From NCBI RefSeq assembly GCF_046480435.1, contig NZ_PKGC01000013.1: a stretch of 64,000 nucleotides of DNA; one strand, given 5' to 3'. Numbering within the stretch: the first letter of the stretch is position 1; each line of letters starts with the position of its first letter. The notes under the pieces were generated by a model. It was not told the DNA's origin, searched no databases, and saw only the letters and a list, made by a program, of their open reading frames with translations. The DNA comes from Limnospira platensis. GTDB taxonomy: Bacteria > Cyanobacteriota > Cyanobacteriia > Cyanobacteriales > Microcoleaceae. The position numbers and the translations under genes are program-made. Positions 36,614 through 46,141 of this stretch are shown here, piece by piece.

Positions 36614-37906
36614 GTGACTCAAACCCTAACCCCATCATTCTCAGACACCCAGAACGTTCATCGCTATGTTTTAGATAACGGCATTACCCTGTTAGTCACC
36701 GAAAACCCGGCGGCGGACATTATCGCCACCCGTTTATTTTTGAGAACCGGAACCCGTTGGGAGCCACCACACCAAGCCGGACTCTCTCACCTCCTCGCCG
36801 CCGTCATGACCAAAGGGACAGAAAACCTCTCATCCCTAGAAATTGCCGAAAGAGTCGAGTCAGTAGGGGCGAGAGTTAGCGCCGACACCTCCTCCGACTA
36901 TTTCCTCGTTGGTGTCAAAACAGTTTCTGGGGACTTCGAGAATATTTTGGAGTTAGTCGCCCAACTTTTGCGCGCCCCATCTTTTCCCGAAGCGGAAATA
37001 GAACTCGAACGTCGCATCACCATTCAAGGTATTAGGTCTCACAAAGAACAGCCATTTTCCATCGCTTTCGACTTTCTGCGACGGGGAATGTACCAAAACC
37101 ATCCCTATGCCATTTCCACCCTCGGGACTGAAGAAACCGTAAGCCAAATTACCCGCGCCGACCTACAAGAATTTCATCAGACCTATTTTCGCCCAGATAA
37201 TCTGATTATTTCCCTAGCCGGACGCATTAGCTTAGATAAAGCCCTAAGCCACATACAAAAAACCTTTGGAGACTGGAAAGCCGACCGGACTCCCCTCCCC
37301 AAACTGACACTACCACAAATCATCTCCAACCCTCACCAGGCGATCGCACCCCAGGAAACCCAGCAATCTGTCATTATGCTAGGATACCTCGCCGCCTCCG
37401 TCTATGATCACGATTATGCCTCCCTCAAAGTCATTAACACCTATCTGGGGAATGGTCTATCCAGTCGCCTCTTTGTCGAATTACGCGAAAAGCGCGGACT
37501 AGCCTATGATGTATCGGCTTTTTATCCCACCCGCCTAGATGCTTCCCAATTTGTAGTGTATATGGGAACTGCTCCTAATAATACCGCGATCGCTATTGAC
37601 GGACTACGCACCGAAGTAGAACGACTCACCACCACCACCCTCACAGAAGAAGAACTCCAGGTCGCTAAAAATAAGCTCCTAGGACAATATGCCCTCGGAA
37701 AGCAAACTAACAGCCAACTCGCCCAAATTTACGGATGGTATGAAACCCTGGAATTGGGCATTGACTTCGACCAGCAATTTCAAATTGATGTCGCTTCCGT
37801 CACAGTTCCACAAGTCCAAGCCATATCTCAAAAATACTTCGGTCAACCTTACCTCGTCTTAGTCGGTCCAGAGGCGATCGTCAGCCCATTTTCCCACTCC
37901 CACTAA
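36614..37906 (+). CDS. M16-family peptidase homologue lacking the zinc motif
   Basis: A 430-residue protein of the insulinase/processing-peptidase family (M16), with GLSHLLAAVMTKGT near the N-terminus and the typical C-terminal region (ELREKRGLAYDVSAFY, YMGTAP). The active-site motif HxxEH reads His59-Leu-Leu-Ala62-Ala63, so the catalytic Glu and second zinc His are absent. Such proteins usually pair with an active M16 subunit, which is not present in this window. The start is GTG at 36614. Confidence 0.85.
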   Translation: MTQTLTPSFSDTQNVHRYVLDNGITLLVTENPAADIIATRLFLRTGTRWEPPHQAGLSHLLAAVMTKGTENLSSLEIAERVESVGARVSADTSSDYFLVGVKTVSGDFENILELVAQLLRAPSFPEAEIELERRITIQGIRSHKEQPFSIAFDFLRRGMYQNHPYAISTLGTEETVSQITRADLQEFHQTYFRPDNLIISLAGRISLDKALSHIQKTFGDWKADRTPLPKLTLPQIISNPHQAIAPQETQQSVIMLGYLAASVYDHDYASLKVINTYLGNGLSSRLFVELREKRGLAYDVSAFYPTRLDASQFVVYMGTAPNNTAIAIDGLRTEVERLTTTTLTEEELQVAKNKLLGQYALGKQTNSQLAQIYGWYETLELGIDFDQQFQIDVASVTVPQVQAISQKYFGQPYLVLVGPEAIVSPFSHSH

Positions 37907-38312
37907 CATACTCTCCGCCATACTACTACACAAACTCACCATTTTGTCAATAGGTATAAAAACAGAGATCCTCATTCACCCTCAAAACTCGTGTATCGCC
38001 AGCTTCAGATTTTCGTCAAAAAATCACTTTAATCGCCATATAATCAGGGTTTCACCCTTTATTTTTGCATAAAGACACAATAAGCCCTTGGTATCGGTTT
38101 CCTCAATGCTACCACAACCCCGATAATCTCGTCAACTTGTTGCCACTTTTGATCACCAAAAACGTATCAAATCTTAACAGTCTTTGAAAAATCCCATATA
38201 TTTGAGCCGTATCAATTAGCCAAACTTATTTTTGGGTCAGGCAACAAATCACCCTGTGGGGTCAACCTGAATCGACCCCTTAATTGATGGTTTCCGATTT
38301 GAGACGGTCTAT
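37907..38312. other. intergenic region with a GGGGTC hairpin (38258-38279)
   Basis: A 406 bp gap between convergent genes. The only clear structure is GGGGTC (38258-38263) with GACCCC (38274-38279) around a 10-base loop, followed by TTAATT on the + strand. It is a possible weak terminator. No ORF or RNA gene could be supported. Confidence 0.35.
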
Positions 38313-38582
38313 TTAACTGGGTTTACTGACGCTTTTACAGTGGCTGCTGTCAACAATATGCGATCGTAGTATAGCCGGTTGGGTGAGTGATTCATGAGCC
38401 GTTACAGGTTCCCCTATCGGGTGAAAAATCACCTGTTTACAGACAAATTGACTACTACCGCTATAGGCATAATCCCAAATATAGGATTCTGTATCATTAA
38501 TCGTCGCCGCAGCCGGAGACCAAAACGAACTCAGCAAGACCAATTCCAAAGCCACTAAGGCCGTGATGATATATTTCCACAT
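38313..38582 (-). CDS. small secreted protein of unknown function
   Basis: An 89-residue protein with a Sec-type signal peptide (about 1-25, ending in PAAA). The mature part is short, without transmembrane helices, and contains two Cys (in QFVCKQ and SSHCKS) that could form a disulfide. The ATG at 38582 is preferred because GGGGA lies about 6 nt upstream; earlier in-frame ATGs at 38600 and 38594 overlap that site. It is downstream of topA on the same strand, 127 bp away. I do not recognise the family. Confidence 0.5.
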   Translation of the reverse strand: MWKYIITALVALELVLLSSFWSPAAATINDTESYIWDYAYSGSSQFVCKQVIFHPIGEPVTAHESLTQPAILRSHIVDSSHCKSVSKPS

Positions 38583-38709
38583 AATAATCCCCATTCCCAT
38601 GAACTCACAGGGTTAGGGGCGAGTTTCCAGAGCATCTCTATTTGCGATCGCCAGTCGATACAACCCGCCCATTCTCCCATTATATCAGCCCATTCCGGGA
38701 TGTCAAAAC

Positions 38710-41481
38710 CTATTCCGTTTCGCCCTTAGTGCTGGACTTTTTGGCGGTCGTGGACTTTTTGGCGGTCGTGGACTTTTTGGCGGTCGTGGACTTTTTGGCG
38801 GTCGTGGACTTTTTGGCGGTCGTGGACTTTTTGGCAGTCGTGGACTTTTTGGCAGTCGTGGACTTTTTGGCAGTGGTACTGCTAGTAGACTTCGACTTCG
38901 ACTTGGACTTGGAGCCAGAAGCCGCCTTAGCCTTTAATAGTTCCAAAGCCTGTTCCAGGGTAAAAGTTTCGATCGCCTGGTCTTTAGGCAAAGAAGCATT
39001 AATTTTGCCATGCTTAATATAGGGACCATAGCGACCATCATAGATATTGAGAGGTTCTCCATCTTCCGGGTGTTCTCCCAACTCTCGCAGGGGAGTAAGA
39101 GTTTTTTTAGTTCCCCTGCGTCCCACCTTAGGTTGAGCCAGAAGTTCCAAAGCCCGCTCAAAAGTAATAGTCAACACATCATCAGGAGCCTTAATAGAGC
39201 GATAATCCTTAGCCTCCTTACTTTCATGAACCACATAAGGACCAAAGCGACCAATAGCAGCCTTAACCTTAGCCCCCGTTTCGGGATGCAGTCCCAAAAG
39301 GCGAGGTAAAGACAAAAGCGACACCGCCACATCCAAAGTCACAGCATCCTTTTCCAGCCCCTTGGGAAGAGAAACCCGTTTCGGCTTCTTATTAGTTTCC
39401 GACTCTTCCCCCAACTGCACATAGGGACCATAGGGACCAATTAACATAAAAATCGGTTCTCCTGCTTCGGGATGGACTCCCAGCTTTTCCGGTCCCTCCG
39501 TCTTTTGTCCAATCAACTCCTGAATTAACTCAGGAGTCAGGTCAGCAGGAGTCAGGTCTTGAGGAATAGAAGCAGTAATAATCTCCTCATCCTTCTGTGC
39601 CTCGATATAAGGCCCAAAGCGACCCAAACACAAACGGTAAGTCATGCCATCAGTAGCATCACCCAAATTTTCCAATTCAATAGTGCGGGCTACCTTAGCA
39701 TCAATTTGGCTTTCCTGTTCCTTAACCTGATTTTCCAGCCCCCCGTCACCGGAATAGAACTTTTGCAGATAAGGTAACTGGTCTGCCTGTCCAGTGGCTA
39801 TCTCATCAAGAGTATTCTCCATGCGAGCGGTGAAACCGATATCCACCAAATCGGGAAAATGTTTTTCCAGCAGGCTATTAACCGCAAAAGCCGTAAAAGT
39901 AGGAATCAGAGCATTACCCTTAATTTGAGCATAACCGCGATCGATAATCGTACCAATCACACTCGCGTAGGTACTCGGACGACCTACCCCCTCACTTTCC
40001 AGAGTTTTAACCAAAGATGCTTCTGTAAAGCGCGCCGGAGGTTGGGTTTCATGTCCGATCGCCTCCAAATCCTTACAATCAGGATGCTGACCCACTTTTA
40101 AAGGTGGTAGAGGTAGCTCTTGATTTTCCAAAGCCGCATCAGGATCATCAGACCCCTCTACATAAGCCCGCAAAAACCCAGGGAAATCAATACGTTTCCC
40201 GGTCGCCCGAAAACCCGCATCTTCCACCTGTAAGTCAACAGAGATATTAGTTTGGCGAGAGTCAGCCATCTGAGAAGCAACCGTCCGCTTCCAAATTAAG
40301 TCATACAGTTTCAAGTCATTACCACTTAACTCAGTTTCCTGGGGAGTACGGAAATAATTTCCAGCCGGGCGGATAGCTTCGTGGGCTTCTTGAGCCCCCT
40401 TACTTTTGGTCGTGTACTGGCGCGGTTTCGGACTCAGGTACTCTTTGCCATATTTCTGCTCAACGCAGTTTCTAGCAGCTACTATGGCTTGCTCTGATAA
40501 ATGCACAGAGTCAGTCCGCATATAGGTAATATAACCCCGCTCATAGAGTCCCTGAGCCACCTGCATAGTCTGGCGGGCGCTAAGTCTGAGTTTCCGGTTA
40601 GCCTCCTGTTGGAGAGTCGATGTGGTAAATGGCGGCGCGGGTTTGCGAGTAACTGAGCGTTCGTCAATATTCCTCACAGACCAGAGTTTCTCCCTCAGTC
40701 TCTCCTTGAGGGCTTGGGCTTGGTCTGAGTCTAGTAGGACTACATTACGCCCCTGGGCGATTTGACCAGTGCTTTCGTCGAAGTCGCTACCTGTGGCTAC
40801 CTTTACCCCATTCAGGGTAATTAGTTTCGCCTCAAACTCGGTTTTACCTTGTTCGAGCAAGGCTTTGAGATCCCAATATCCCCCCTGTCGGAAGGCGCGA
40901 CGCTCCCTCTCTCGGTTTACTATCAATCTTACGGCTACAGACTGCACCCGACCTGCTGACAAGCCTCTGGCGATTTTTTTCCACAGCAGTGGTGACAGGG
41001 TATAACCATAGAGGCGATCGAGTATCCGCCGGGTTTCTTGGGCGTGAACCAGTTGTTCATCTAAGTCTCGGCAATGTTGTAGGGCTTGGAGTATGGCTTC
41101 GGAGGTAATTTCATGGAACACCATACGCCGGGTGGGAATTTTCGGTTTTAGCACCTGCAACAAGTGCCAGCTAATACTTTCCCCTTCTCGGTCTTCGTCG
41201 GTCGCTAGAACTAATTCTGTCGCTTGTTTGAGCGCTTTCTTGAGTTCTTTGACCACTTTCTGCTTATCTTTGGGGATTACATAAATAGGCTCAAAATTCC
41301 CTTCCACGTTTACCCCTAGCCCTGCCCATGTTTTCCCCTTGTACTCTTCGGGAATTTCATCAGCAGAGGGTGGTAAATCTCGGATATGGCCCATTGAGGC
41401 TTCTACCTGATAGTCTTTCGGTAAGAAGTTACGAATAGTCCGGGCTTTGGTCGGTGATTCAACGATAACTAAAGTTGACAT
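38710..41481 (-). CDS. topA: DNA topoisomerase I
   Basis: A 923-residue type IA topoisomerase that relaxes negative supercoils. The N-terminal Toprim domain shows VIVESPTKA and DEDREGE; the catalytic tyrosine is in YMRTDS (about residue 317). Instead of zinc fingers, the C-terminal region contains four GRFGPYI-type repeats (GRFGPYIEA, GPYGPYVQL, GRFGPYVVH, GRYGPYIKH). It ends in a Ser/Lys region and eight TTAKKS repeats that form a very basic tail. The ATG at 41481 is the family start; an in-frame TTG at 41505 is dismissed. Confidence 0.95.
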   Translation of the reverse strand: MSTLVIVESPTKARTIRNFLPKDYQVEASMGHIRDLPPSADEIPEEYKGKTWAGLGVNVEGNFEPIYVIPKDKQKVVKELKKALKQATELVLATDEDREGESISWHLLQVLKPKIPTRRMVFHEITSEAILQALQHCRDLDEQLVHAQETRRILDRLYGYTLSPLLWKKIARGLSAGRVQSVAVRLIVNRERERRAFRQGGYWDLKALLEQGKTEFEAKLITLNGVKVATGSDFDESTGQIAQGRNVVLLDSDQAQALKERLREKLWSVRNIDERSVTRKPAPPFTTSTLQQEANRKLRLSARQTMQVAQGLYERGYITYMRTDSVHLSEQAIVAARNCVEQKYGKEYLSPKPRQYTTKSKGAQEAHEAIRPAGNYFRTPQETELSGNDLKLYDLIWKRTVASQMADSRQTNISVDLQVEDAGFRATGKRIDFPGFLRAYVEGSDDPDAALENQELPLPPLKVGQHPDCKDLEAIGHETQPPARFTEASLVKTLESEGVGRPSTYASVIGTIIDRGYAQIKGNALIPTFTAFAVNSLLEKHFPDLVDIGFTARMENTLDEIATGQADQLPYLQKFYSGDGGLENQVKEQESQIDAKVARTIELENLGDATDGMTYRLCLGRFGPYIEAQKDEEIITASIPQDLTPADLTPELIQELIGQKTEGPEKLGVHPEAGEPIFMLIGPYGPYVQLGEESETNKKPKRVSLPKGLEKDAVTLDVAVSLLSLPRLLGLHPETGAKVKAAIGRFGPYVVHESKEAKDYRSIKAPDDVLTITFERALELLAQPKVGRRGTKKTLTPLRELGEHPEDGEPLNIYDGRYGPYIKHGKINASLPKDQAIETFTLEQALELLKAKAASGSKSKSKSKSTSSTTAKKSTTAKKSTTAKKSTTAKKSTTAKKSTTAKKSTTAKKSTTAKKSSTKGETE
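38732..38877 (-). repeat. 18-bp tandem repeat encoding the TTAKKS tail of TopA
   Basis: Eight copies of an 18-bp unit (TGGACTTTTTGGCGGTCG on the + strand) lie in frame at the end of topA. Five copies are identical and the others carry a G-to-A change (GGCAGTC). Such an array is expected to vary in copy number by slippage, giving tails of different length and charge. Confidence 0.9.
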
Positions 41482-41687
41482 AGCAGCTTTTTCGTATAGC
41501 AGCAAACTGGACTTGGGGGTCTAGCCCTGGTTCGGGGGAGACCATAATTTCTCTTTTTCTCTTGTCGGACTGTTTAGGCAACACCAGCACTCTCTAGCCT
41601 AACCCAACATTTCCAACTATCTCACTTTATTTAGCCCCCGATCGCTTATAATAAGGGTTTGCGTTTAATTTTCAACTGGAGGGTACT

Positions 41688-41924
41688 ATGTCTCGTGTCT
41701 GTCAGCTTACAGGAAAACGGGCTAATAACGGAATGGCTGTCTCTCACTCCCACCGTCGTAGCCATAAACTACAACAAGCCAATTTGCAGTGGAAACGGAT
41801 ATGGTGGCCCCAAGGTAAGCGCTGGGTACGTCTGAGACTTTCCACTAAGGCTATTAAAACTATTGAGAAGAAAGGGTTACAAGCTATGGCTAAAGAGGCT
41901 GGCATCGATCTCAATAAATTTTAA
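41688..41924 (+). CDS. rpmB: 50S ribosomal protein L28
   Basis: A 78-residue basic ribosomal protein with the L28 signatures MSRVCQLTGKR and the GMAVSHSHRR segment, ending LNKF. A strong ribosome site GGAGGG precedes the ATG. It is a single-gene unit, divergent from topA, with a double hairpin downstream. Confidence 0.96.
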   Translation: MSRVCQLTGKRANNGMAVSHSHRRSHKLQQANLQWKRIWWPQGKRWVRLRLSTKAIKTIEKKGLQAMAKEAGIDLNKF

Positions 41925-41967
41925 CTTTTCCAGCCATATACCACCCATATCTATTGATCATGGAACT

Positions 41968-42024
41968 CCCTCTCCTTCTGGGAGAGGGCGAGAGGTCTGG
42001 GATAATTAATTAATTGTCCCAGAC
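41968..42024. terminator. two consecutive hairpins between rpmB and egtD
   Basis: CCCTCTCC (41968-41975) pairs with GGAGAGGG (41981-41988), and GTCTGGGA (41995-42002) pairs with TCCCAGAC (42017-42024). Both stems have 8 perfect pairs. They lie between convergent genes and may serve as a bidirectional terminator; the first hairpin also resembles a dispersed cyanobacterial repeat. Confidence 0.5.
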
Positions 42025-42040
42025 ATACTTCCTATCCTAC

Positions 42041-43087
42041 CTAAGTCAATTTAGCCAGAATTAGACCAAACCAATTGTTACTATCAGTCCAAGTCTTGAC
42101 GGGTTGTAAACCTTGCTGGTTAAGATAATTCTGCATATTTTCTAGTTCAAATTTGCGGGAGATTTCGGTGCGGACTGTTTCCTGGGCGCTAAAATTGACG
42201 GTCAAGTTTAAACTTTTTAGGCGTACAGTTTGCTGACAGAGACTGCGTAGGTGCATCTCAATTTGATGTTCTTCTAGGTTATAAAAAGCCCAATGTTCAA
42301 AGTTTTTGATATCAAAATCACCATCAAAACGATGGTTTAAATGTGACAGCATATTTAAATTAAAAGCAGCCGTTACCCCCTGACTGTCATTATAAGCGGC
42401 TTCTACAATATCGGTGGGTTTATGTAAATCAACTCCTAATAGGAAATATTCCCCCGGTAATAAAGCGGCTGTAATTTGTGCAAAAAAGCGATCGCACTCA
42501 GTGGGGGTTAAATTTCCCAAGGTGCTACCCAGAAAGCAAATCATCCGACTGGGAAGGGGTGCGGGTTCTAATTTTGCTAAAGCCTGTTCATAGGTGGCTA
42601 CAATTCCATGAACTTGTAAAGATGGATAATCTTCTAATAATTGATAGGCGCTATTTTCCAAAATACCGCCACTAATATCAATGGGAAGATAACGCAGAGG
42701 ATAGCCTAAACTTTGGTAAGCATCTAATAAAATCCGAGTTTTAGTAGAACTACCACTCCCTAACTCTACCAATTCCGTCGGACCAGTTAAAGTGGCAATT
42801 TCCGACGCAAAATCCCTTAAAATAGCCGTTTCTGTGCGGGTCGGATAATATTCGGGTAATTCGCATATTTTTTCAAACAATAGAGAACCCTGATCATCAT
42901 AAAAATACTTAGGGGACAGAGTTTTCGGCTGGTAGGGGGTTGCTAGACTCTCGATTATATCATAACCCGTGGCGGGTTCATTGGCTGGGGTCTGATTTGC
43001 ATTAACTAGAGATTCAATCCTGATTCGTTGCTGGAGTAGGGAGCGATCGCTCGTTTCTGTAGTAGTCTGGGGGTGGGAGATATACAT
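42041..43087 (-). CDS. egtD: L-histidine N(alpha)-methyltransferase EgtD
   Basis: A 348-residue SAM-dependent methyltransferase that trimethylates histidine to hercynine, the first step of ergothioneine synthesis. It shows the family motifs LSPKYFYDDQGSLLFEKI, TRTE, the SAM-binding ELGSGSSTKT, FLGSTLGN and LLGVDLHK. The ATG at 43087 is preferred over a GTG at 43105. The partner oxygenase EgtB is not in the window. It is divergent from cas6. Confidence 0.92.
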   Translation of the reverse strand: MYISHPQTTTETSDRSLLQQRIRIESLVNANQTPANEPATGYDIIESLATPYQPKTLSPKYFYDDQGSLLFEKICELPEYYPTRTETAILRDFASEIATLTGPTELVELGSGSSTKTRILLDAYQSLGYPLRYLPIDISGGILENSAYQLLEDYPSLQVHGIVATYEQALAKLEPAPLPSRMICFLGSTLGNLTPTECDRFFAQITAALLPGEYFLLGVDLHKPTDIVEAAYNDSQGVTAAFNLNMLSHLNHRFDGDFDIKNFEHWAFYNLEEHQIEMHLRSLCQQTVRLKSLNLTVNFSAQETVRTEISRKFELENMQNYLNQQGLQPVKTWTDSNNWFGLILAKLT

Positions 43088-43135
43088 TATGGCTAAAGTA
43101 TACACAGCAATGGCATCAAAAAAACTGCTGCCATT

Positions 43136-44329
43136 ATGTATTGTCCCATACCATTGTCAACAAAAGGTTATGTTAACCGAACTCAAAAACCATCAACTGT
43201 TATGGCTTACCCCAATAAACGTAACCGTGAGCATCCCTCGGTAAATTCCCATTGGTCTACCGAAAGCGAATTGGTAGGTTTAGAATTTGAACTCACACCC
43301 ACCGACAATCATATCCTTTACCCTCAATATACCATTGGTCTACACGCCTGGTTTCTCGACCAAGTGCGTAACACTAACCCAGAACTTTCCCAATATCTCC
43401 ATGATGGACAATCGGAAAAACCCTTTACCATTTCAGGGTTGTCCGGTTCCCTAATCACCTCTGGAAAAAATCTGCAACTACAAGGCGATCGCCTCTACCG
43501 TTGGTATGTCACCGGGTTATCTCGTCCAGTAGTTCAGTGGCTAGGGAAATGGACCCAAAACCTACCCCCCCGCATTGAACTCAGAAACGCCCCCCTAACC
43601 ATCAATTCCTGTAAAGTCTTCCTGGAAGCCAAGACCTATCAGCAACTGTGGGAACAGCAGTCTCCCAAAACCTCTAACCTGAAATTAAGTTTTCTCTCTC
43701 CCACCAGTTTTCGTCACAAAGGACATCATCTCCCCCTACCAATTCCAGTTAACCTATTTCATAGCTACCTGCGGCGATGGCATGATTTTTCGGAGATTAA
43801 ATGCGATCGCGACCTATTTTTAGAATGGGTCGATGAGTTTGTCATCCTCCAACGTCATTATCTACAGTCCGTCAAAGTCGCCGCCGGAAAACGGGGAATG
43901 GTAACCGGGTTCACCGGAGCCATTGAATTAGCCAGATCCCAGAAAAGCAAAACCCAGTTTTCTGGAAATATCCAACAGCAGCAACAGCTATTTTACGCCC
44001 TAGGACAACTCGCCCCCTACTGTGGAACGGGACATAAAACCCCCTTTGGCTTAGGACAAACCCGCTTAGGCTGGTTAGTAGACGATATCCAGAATGTGTC
44101 TACTATTCAACAAATACTAGCCGATCGCATTCTGGAATTAACCGACATTTTCCGTTCCCAAAGACAGCGCACCGGGGGAAACCGCGCCACCGACATAGCC
44201 GAAACCTGGGCGACTATTCTGGCGCGTCGGGAGTTGGGAGAATCTCTAGTGGCGATCGCTACTGATTTAGAAATGCCATATCAGACAGTAAAAACCTATG
44301 CTAAACTAGCACGGCGCGCCTTAAATTAA
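43136..44329 (+). CDS. cas6: CRISPR endoribonuclease Cas6 with C-terminal HTH
   Basis: A 397-residue protein (or about 375 from an ATG at 43202) of the Cas6 family, which cleaves CRISPR precursor RNA within the repeat. It has a ferredoxin-like N-terminal half (GLEFELTPTDN, YTIGLHAWFL) and the diagnostic glycine-rich loop PYCGTGHKTPFGLGQT near residues 295-310. A C-terminal extension (about 345-397) ends in what looks like a helix-turn-helix (LVAIATDLEMPYQTVKTYAKLARRA). No CRISPR array or other cas gene is in the window, so it is an orphan here. It lies 12 bp before a peptide-binding lipoprotein gene. The domain call is good; its targets are unknown. Confidence 0.8.
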   Translation: MYCPIPLSTKGYVNRTQKPSTVMAYPNKRNREHPSVNSHWSTESELVGLEFELTPTDNHILYPQYTIGLHAWFLDQVRNTNPELSQYLHDGQSEKPFTISGLSGSLITSGKNLQLQGDRLYRWYVTGLSRPVVQWLGKWTQNLPPRIELRNAPLTINSCKVFLEAKTYQQLWEQQSPKTSNLKLSFLSPTSFRHKGHHLPLPIPVNLFHSYLRRWHDFSEIKCDRDLFLEWVDEFVILQRHYLQSVKVAAGKRGMVTGFTGAIELARSQKSKTQFSGNIQQQQQLFYALGQLAPYCGTGHKTPFGLGQTRLGWLVDDIQNVSTIQQILADRILELTDIFRSQRQRTGGNRATDIAETWATILARRELGESLVAIATDLEMPYQTVKTYAKLARRALN

Positions 44330-44341
44330 AACATTCATCAG

Positions 44342-46024
44342 ATGCACACAAAATACCAGATGCTGTTATCTAACTTGGTTAGGGGTAGTCGGCGGCGGTT
44401 CCGAGTCCTATGGCAATTTTTAGGACTGTTTGGCTTGGTTAGCTTCCTCATTATCAGTTGCGCTCAACCCAATAATCAAACCACTACTACCCCAGGGTCT
44501 AGCAACGGCGACGAACGGATTATTATTGGTACTACCCAAACCCTCCGCACTATCGATCCAGCCGATGCTTATGAGGTTATTTCTGGCAATCTTCTGTATA
44601 ATTTAGGCGATCGCCTCTACGCCTATGAAGTGGGAACTACCCAACTCAAGCCTCAACTAGCTACCGATTTTCCTACCATTAGCGACGATAGGCTAACCTA
44701 TACTATACCCCTACGCCAGGGGGTGCTTTTCCATGATGACACGCCTTTTAATGCTGAGGCGATGGCTTTTTCCCTGCGCCGGTTTATTGAAAACGGCGGA
44801 CCCCCTTCCTCTTTACTCTCCGATATTGTTGAGGATATTACCACCACCGGTGAATATGAATTAACTATTAAACTCAAGCGTCCCTTTGCCGCTTTCCCCT
44901 CCCTATTAGCATTTTCGGGAGCTTGTGCGGTTTCCCCTAGTGCTTATGAAATTGGGGCGGGTAAATTTAAGCCTAATTCTTTTGTCGGAACCGGACCTTA
45001 TGTTTTAACAGAATATGCTGTTGATCTGATTCGCCTCCATCCTTTTGACCAATATTGGGGGGATAAACCAGCTAATCAAGGTGTGGATTTACAACGTTTT
45101 TCTAGTCCTGCTAATTTGTTTAATGCTTTCCGCACTAATGCTGTCGATGTCGCTTATATATCCCTTGAGCCTGACCAAATTGCCAATTTATTAGAAGGTG
45201 CAGAACAGGGAAGATGGCAAGCAATTAGTGCTGATGGAAATACTATTAATTACATAGTATTAAATGTGAACAGCGAACCCTTAGACCGGGTGGAAGTTCG
45301 ACAGGCGATCGCCTCTTTAGTCGATAGAAATTTAATTAATGAAAGGGTTCTCCGAGGACAAGCCGAACCTCTTTATAGTCTCATTCCTACTACTTTTGAA
45401 AGTCACCTTCCCGTATTTAAGGAAGCCTACGGAGATGCTAATTTTGAGAAGGCTAAACAACTGTTAACAGAGGCGGGATTTACTCCCGAAAACCCCGCTG
45501 TGGTTGAACTTTGGTATGGCGCGAACTCCCAGAAACGTCAAGAGTTGGCGGCTACTCTCAAGGCTTTATCTGATAATAATTTGGGGGGTATTTTACAGTT
45601 ACAACCTCAAAGTGTCGATACAACTACCGCTTTTCAAAATTTGGATAAGGGAATTTATCCGACTTTTATTCTGGATTGGTATGCCGATTTCTTGGACCCT
45701 GATAACTATATACACCCCTTTCTTGATTGTGCTAATGGTTCCCCCCAAACTGGATGCGTCGAAGGTGCTAGTCAATATCATGGGTCTTTCTACTATAGCG
45801 ATCGCATGAATCAGTTAATTCGTCAACAGCGCACTGAGGCTAACCCTGAGACTCGCCAAGCTATCTTTCAGGAAATTCAACAAATTCTGGCTGAGGATGT
45901 GCCTTTTATTCCCCTGTGGCAAGACAAAATCCATGTTTTCGCCCAAAACAACATTCAAGGCGTTAACCTCCAGGCTAATCAACAGTTCCCTTTCTGGCCT
46001 TTGGCTAAATTCACTCCCCAATAA
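44342..46024 (+). CDS. ABC transporter substrate-binding lipoprotein (oligopeptide/nickel family)
   Basis: A 560-residue family 5 extracytoplasmic binding protein. The N-terminus is basic and hydrophobic and ends in a lipobox LIISC, making Cys40 the likely lipid anchor, with a Thr/Ser-rich linker after it. The mature domain shows the family pattern GTTQTLRTIDPADAYE and RQGVLFHDDTPFNAEA. Substrates of this family are peptides, nickel or sugars and cannot be chosen here; no permease or ATPase is adjacent. It starts 12 bp after cas6, perhaps by chance of gene packing. A terminator follows. Confidence 0.85.
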   Translation: MHTKYQMLLSNLVRGSRRRFRVLWQFLGLFGLVSFLIISCAQPNNQTTTTPGSSNGDERIIIGTTQTLRTIDPADAYEVISGNLLYNLGDRLYAYEVGTTQLKPQLATDFPTISDDRLTYTIPLRQGVLFHDDTPFNAEAMAFSLRRFIENGGPPSSLLSDIVEDITTTGEYELTIKLKRPFAAFPSLLAFSGACAVSPSAYEIGAGKFKPNSFVGTGPYVLTEYAVDLIRLHPFDQYWGDKPANQGVDLQRFSSPANLFNAFRTNAVDVAYISLEPDQIANLLEGAEQGRWQAISADGNTINYIVLNVNSEPLDRVEVRQAIASLVDRNLINERVLRGQAEPLYSLIPTTFESHLPVFKEAYGDANFEKAKQLLTEAGFTPENPAVVELWYGANSQKRQELAATLKALSDNNLGGILQLQPQSVDTTTAFQNLDKGIYPTFILDWYADFLDPDNYIHPFLDCANGSPQTGCVEGASQYHGSFYYSDRMNQLIRQQRTEANPETRQAIFQEIQQILAEDVPFIPLWQDKIHVFAQNNIQGVNLQANQQFPFWPLAKFTPQ

Positions 46025-46033
46025 CTCATAGAT

Positions 46034-46069
46034 GGGACAGGGGGCTATGCCCTACTGTCCTGTTTTTTT
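46034..46069 (+). terminator. Rho-independent terminator
   Basis: GGACAG-GGG (46035-46043) pairs with CCC-TA-CTGTCC (46050-46060), followed by TGTTTTTTT. It is a GC-rich stem with a T run, directly after the binding-protein gene. Confidence 0.85.
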
Positions 46070-46141
46070 GCCCCCGGTTTACCAACAAACCCCTATTACC
46101 CAAACCCTCCCCTACCTAGTAGGCGGCGAGTGTTTCTGTGG

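Noticed and set aside
38642..39022. 126-codon ORF with repeated DFLAVV on the plus strand
   Set aside because: It is the antisense reading of the topA 18-bp repeats; topA is clearly the real gene.
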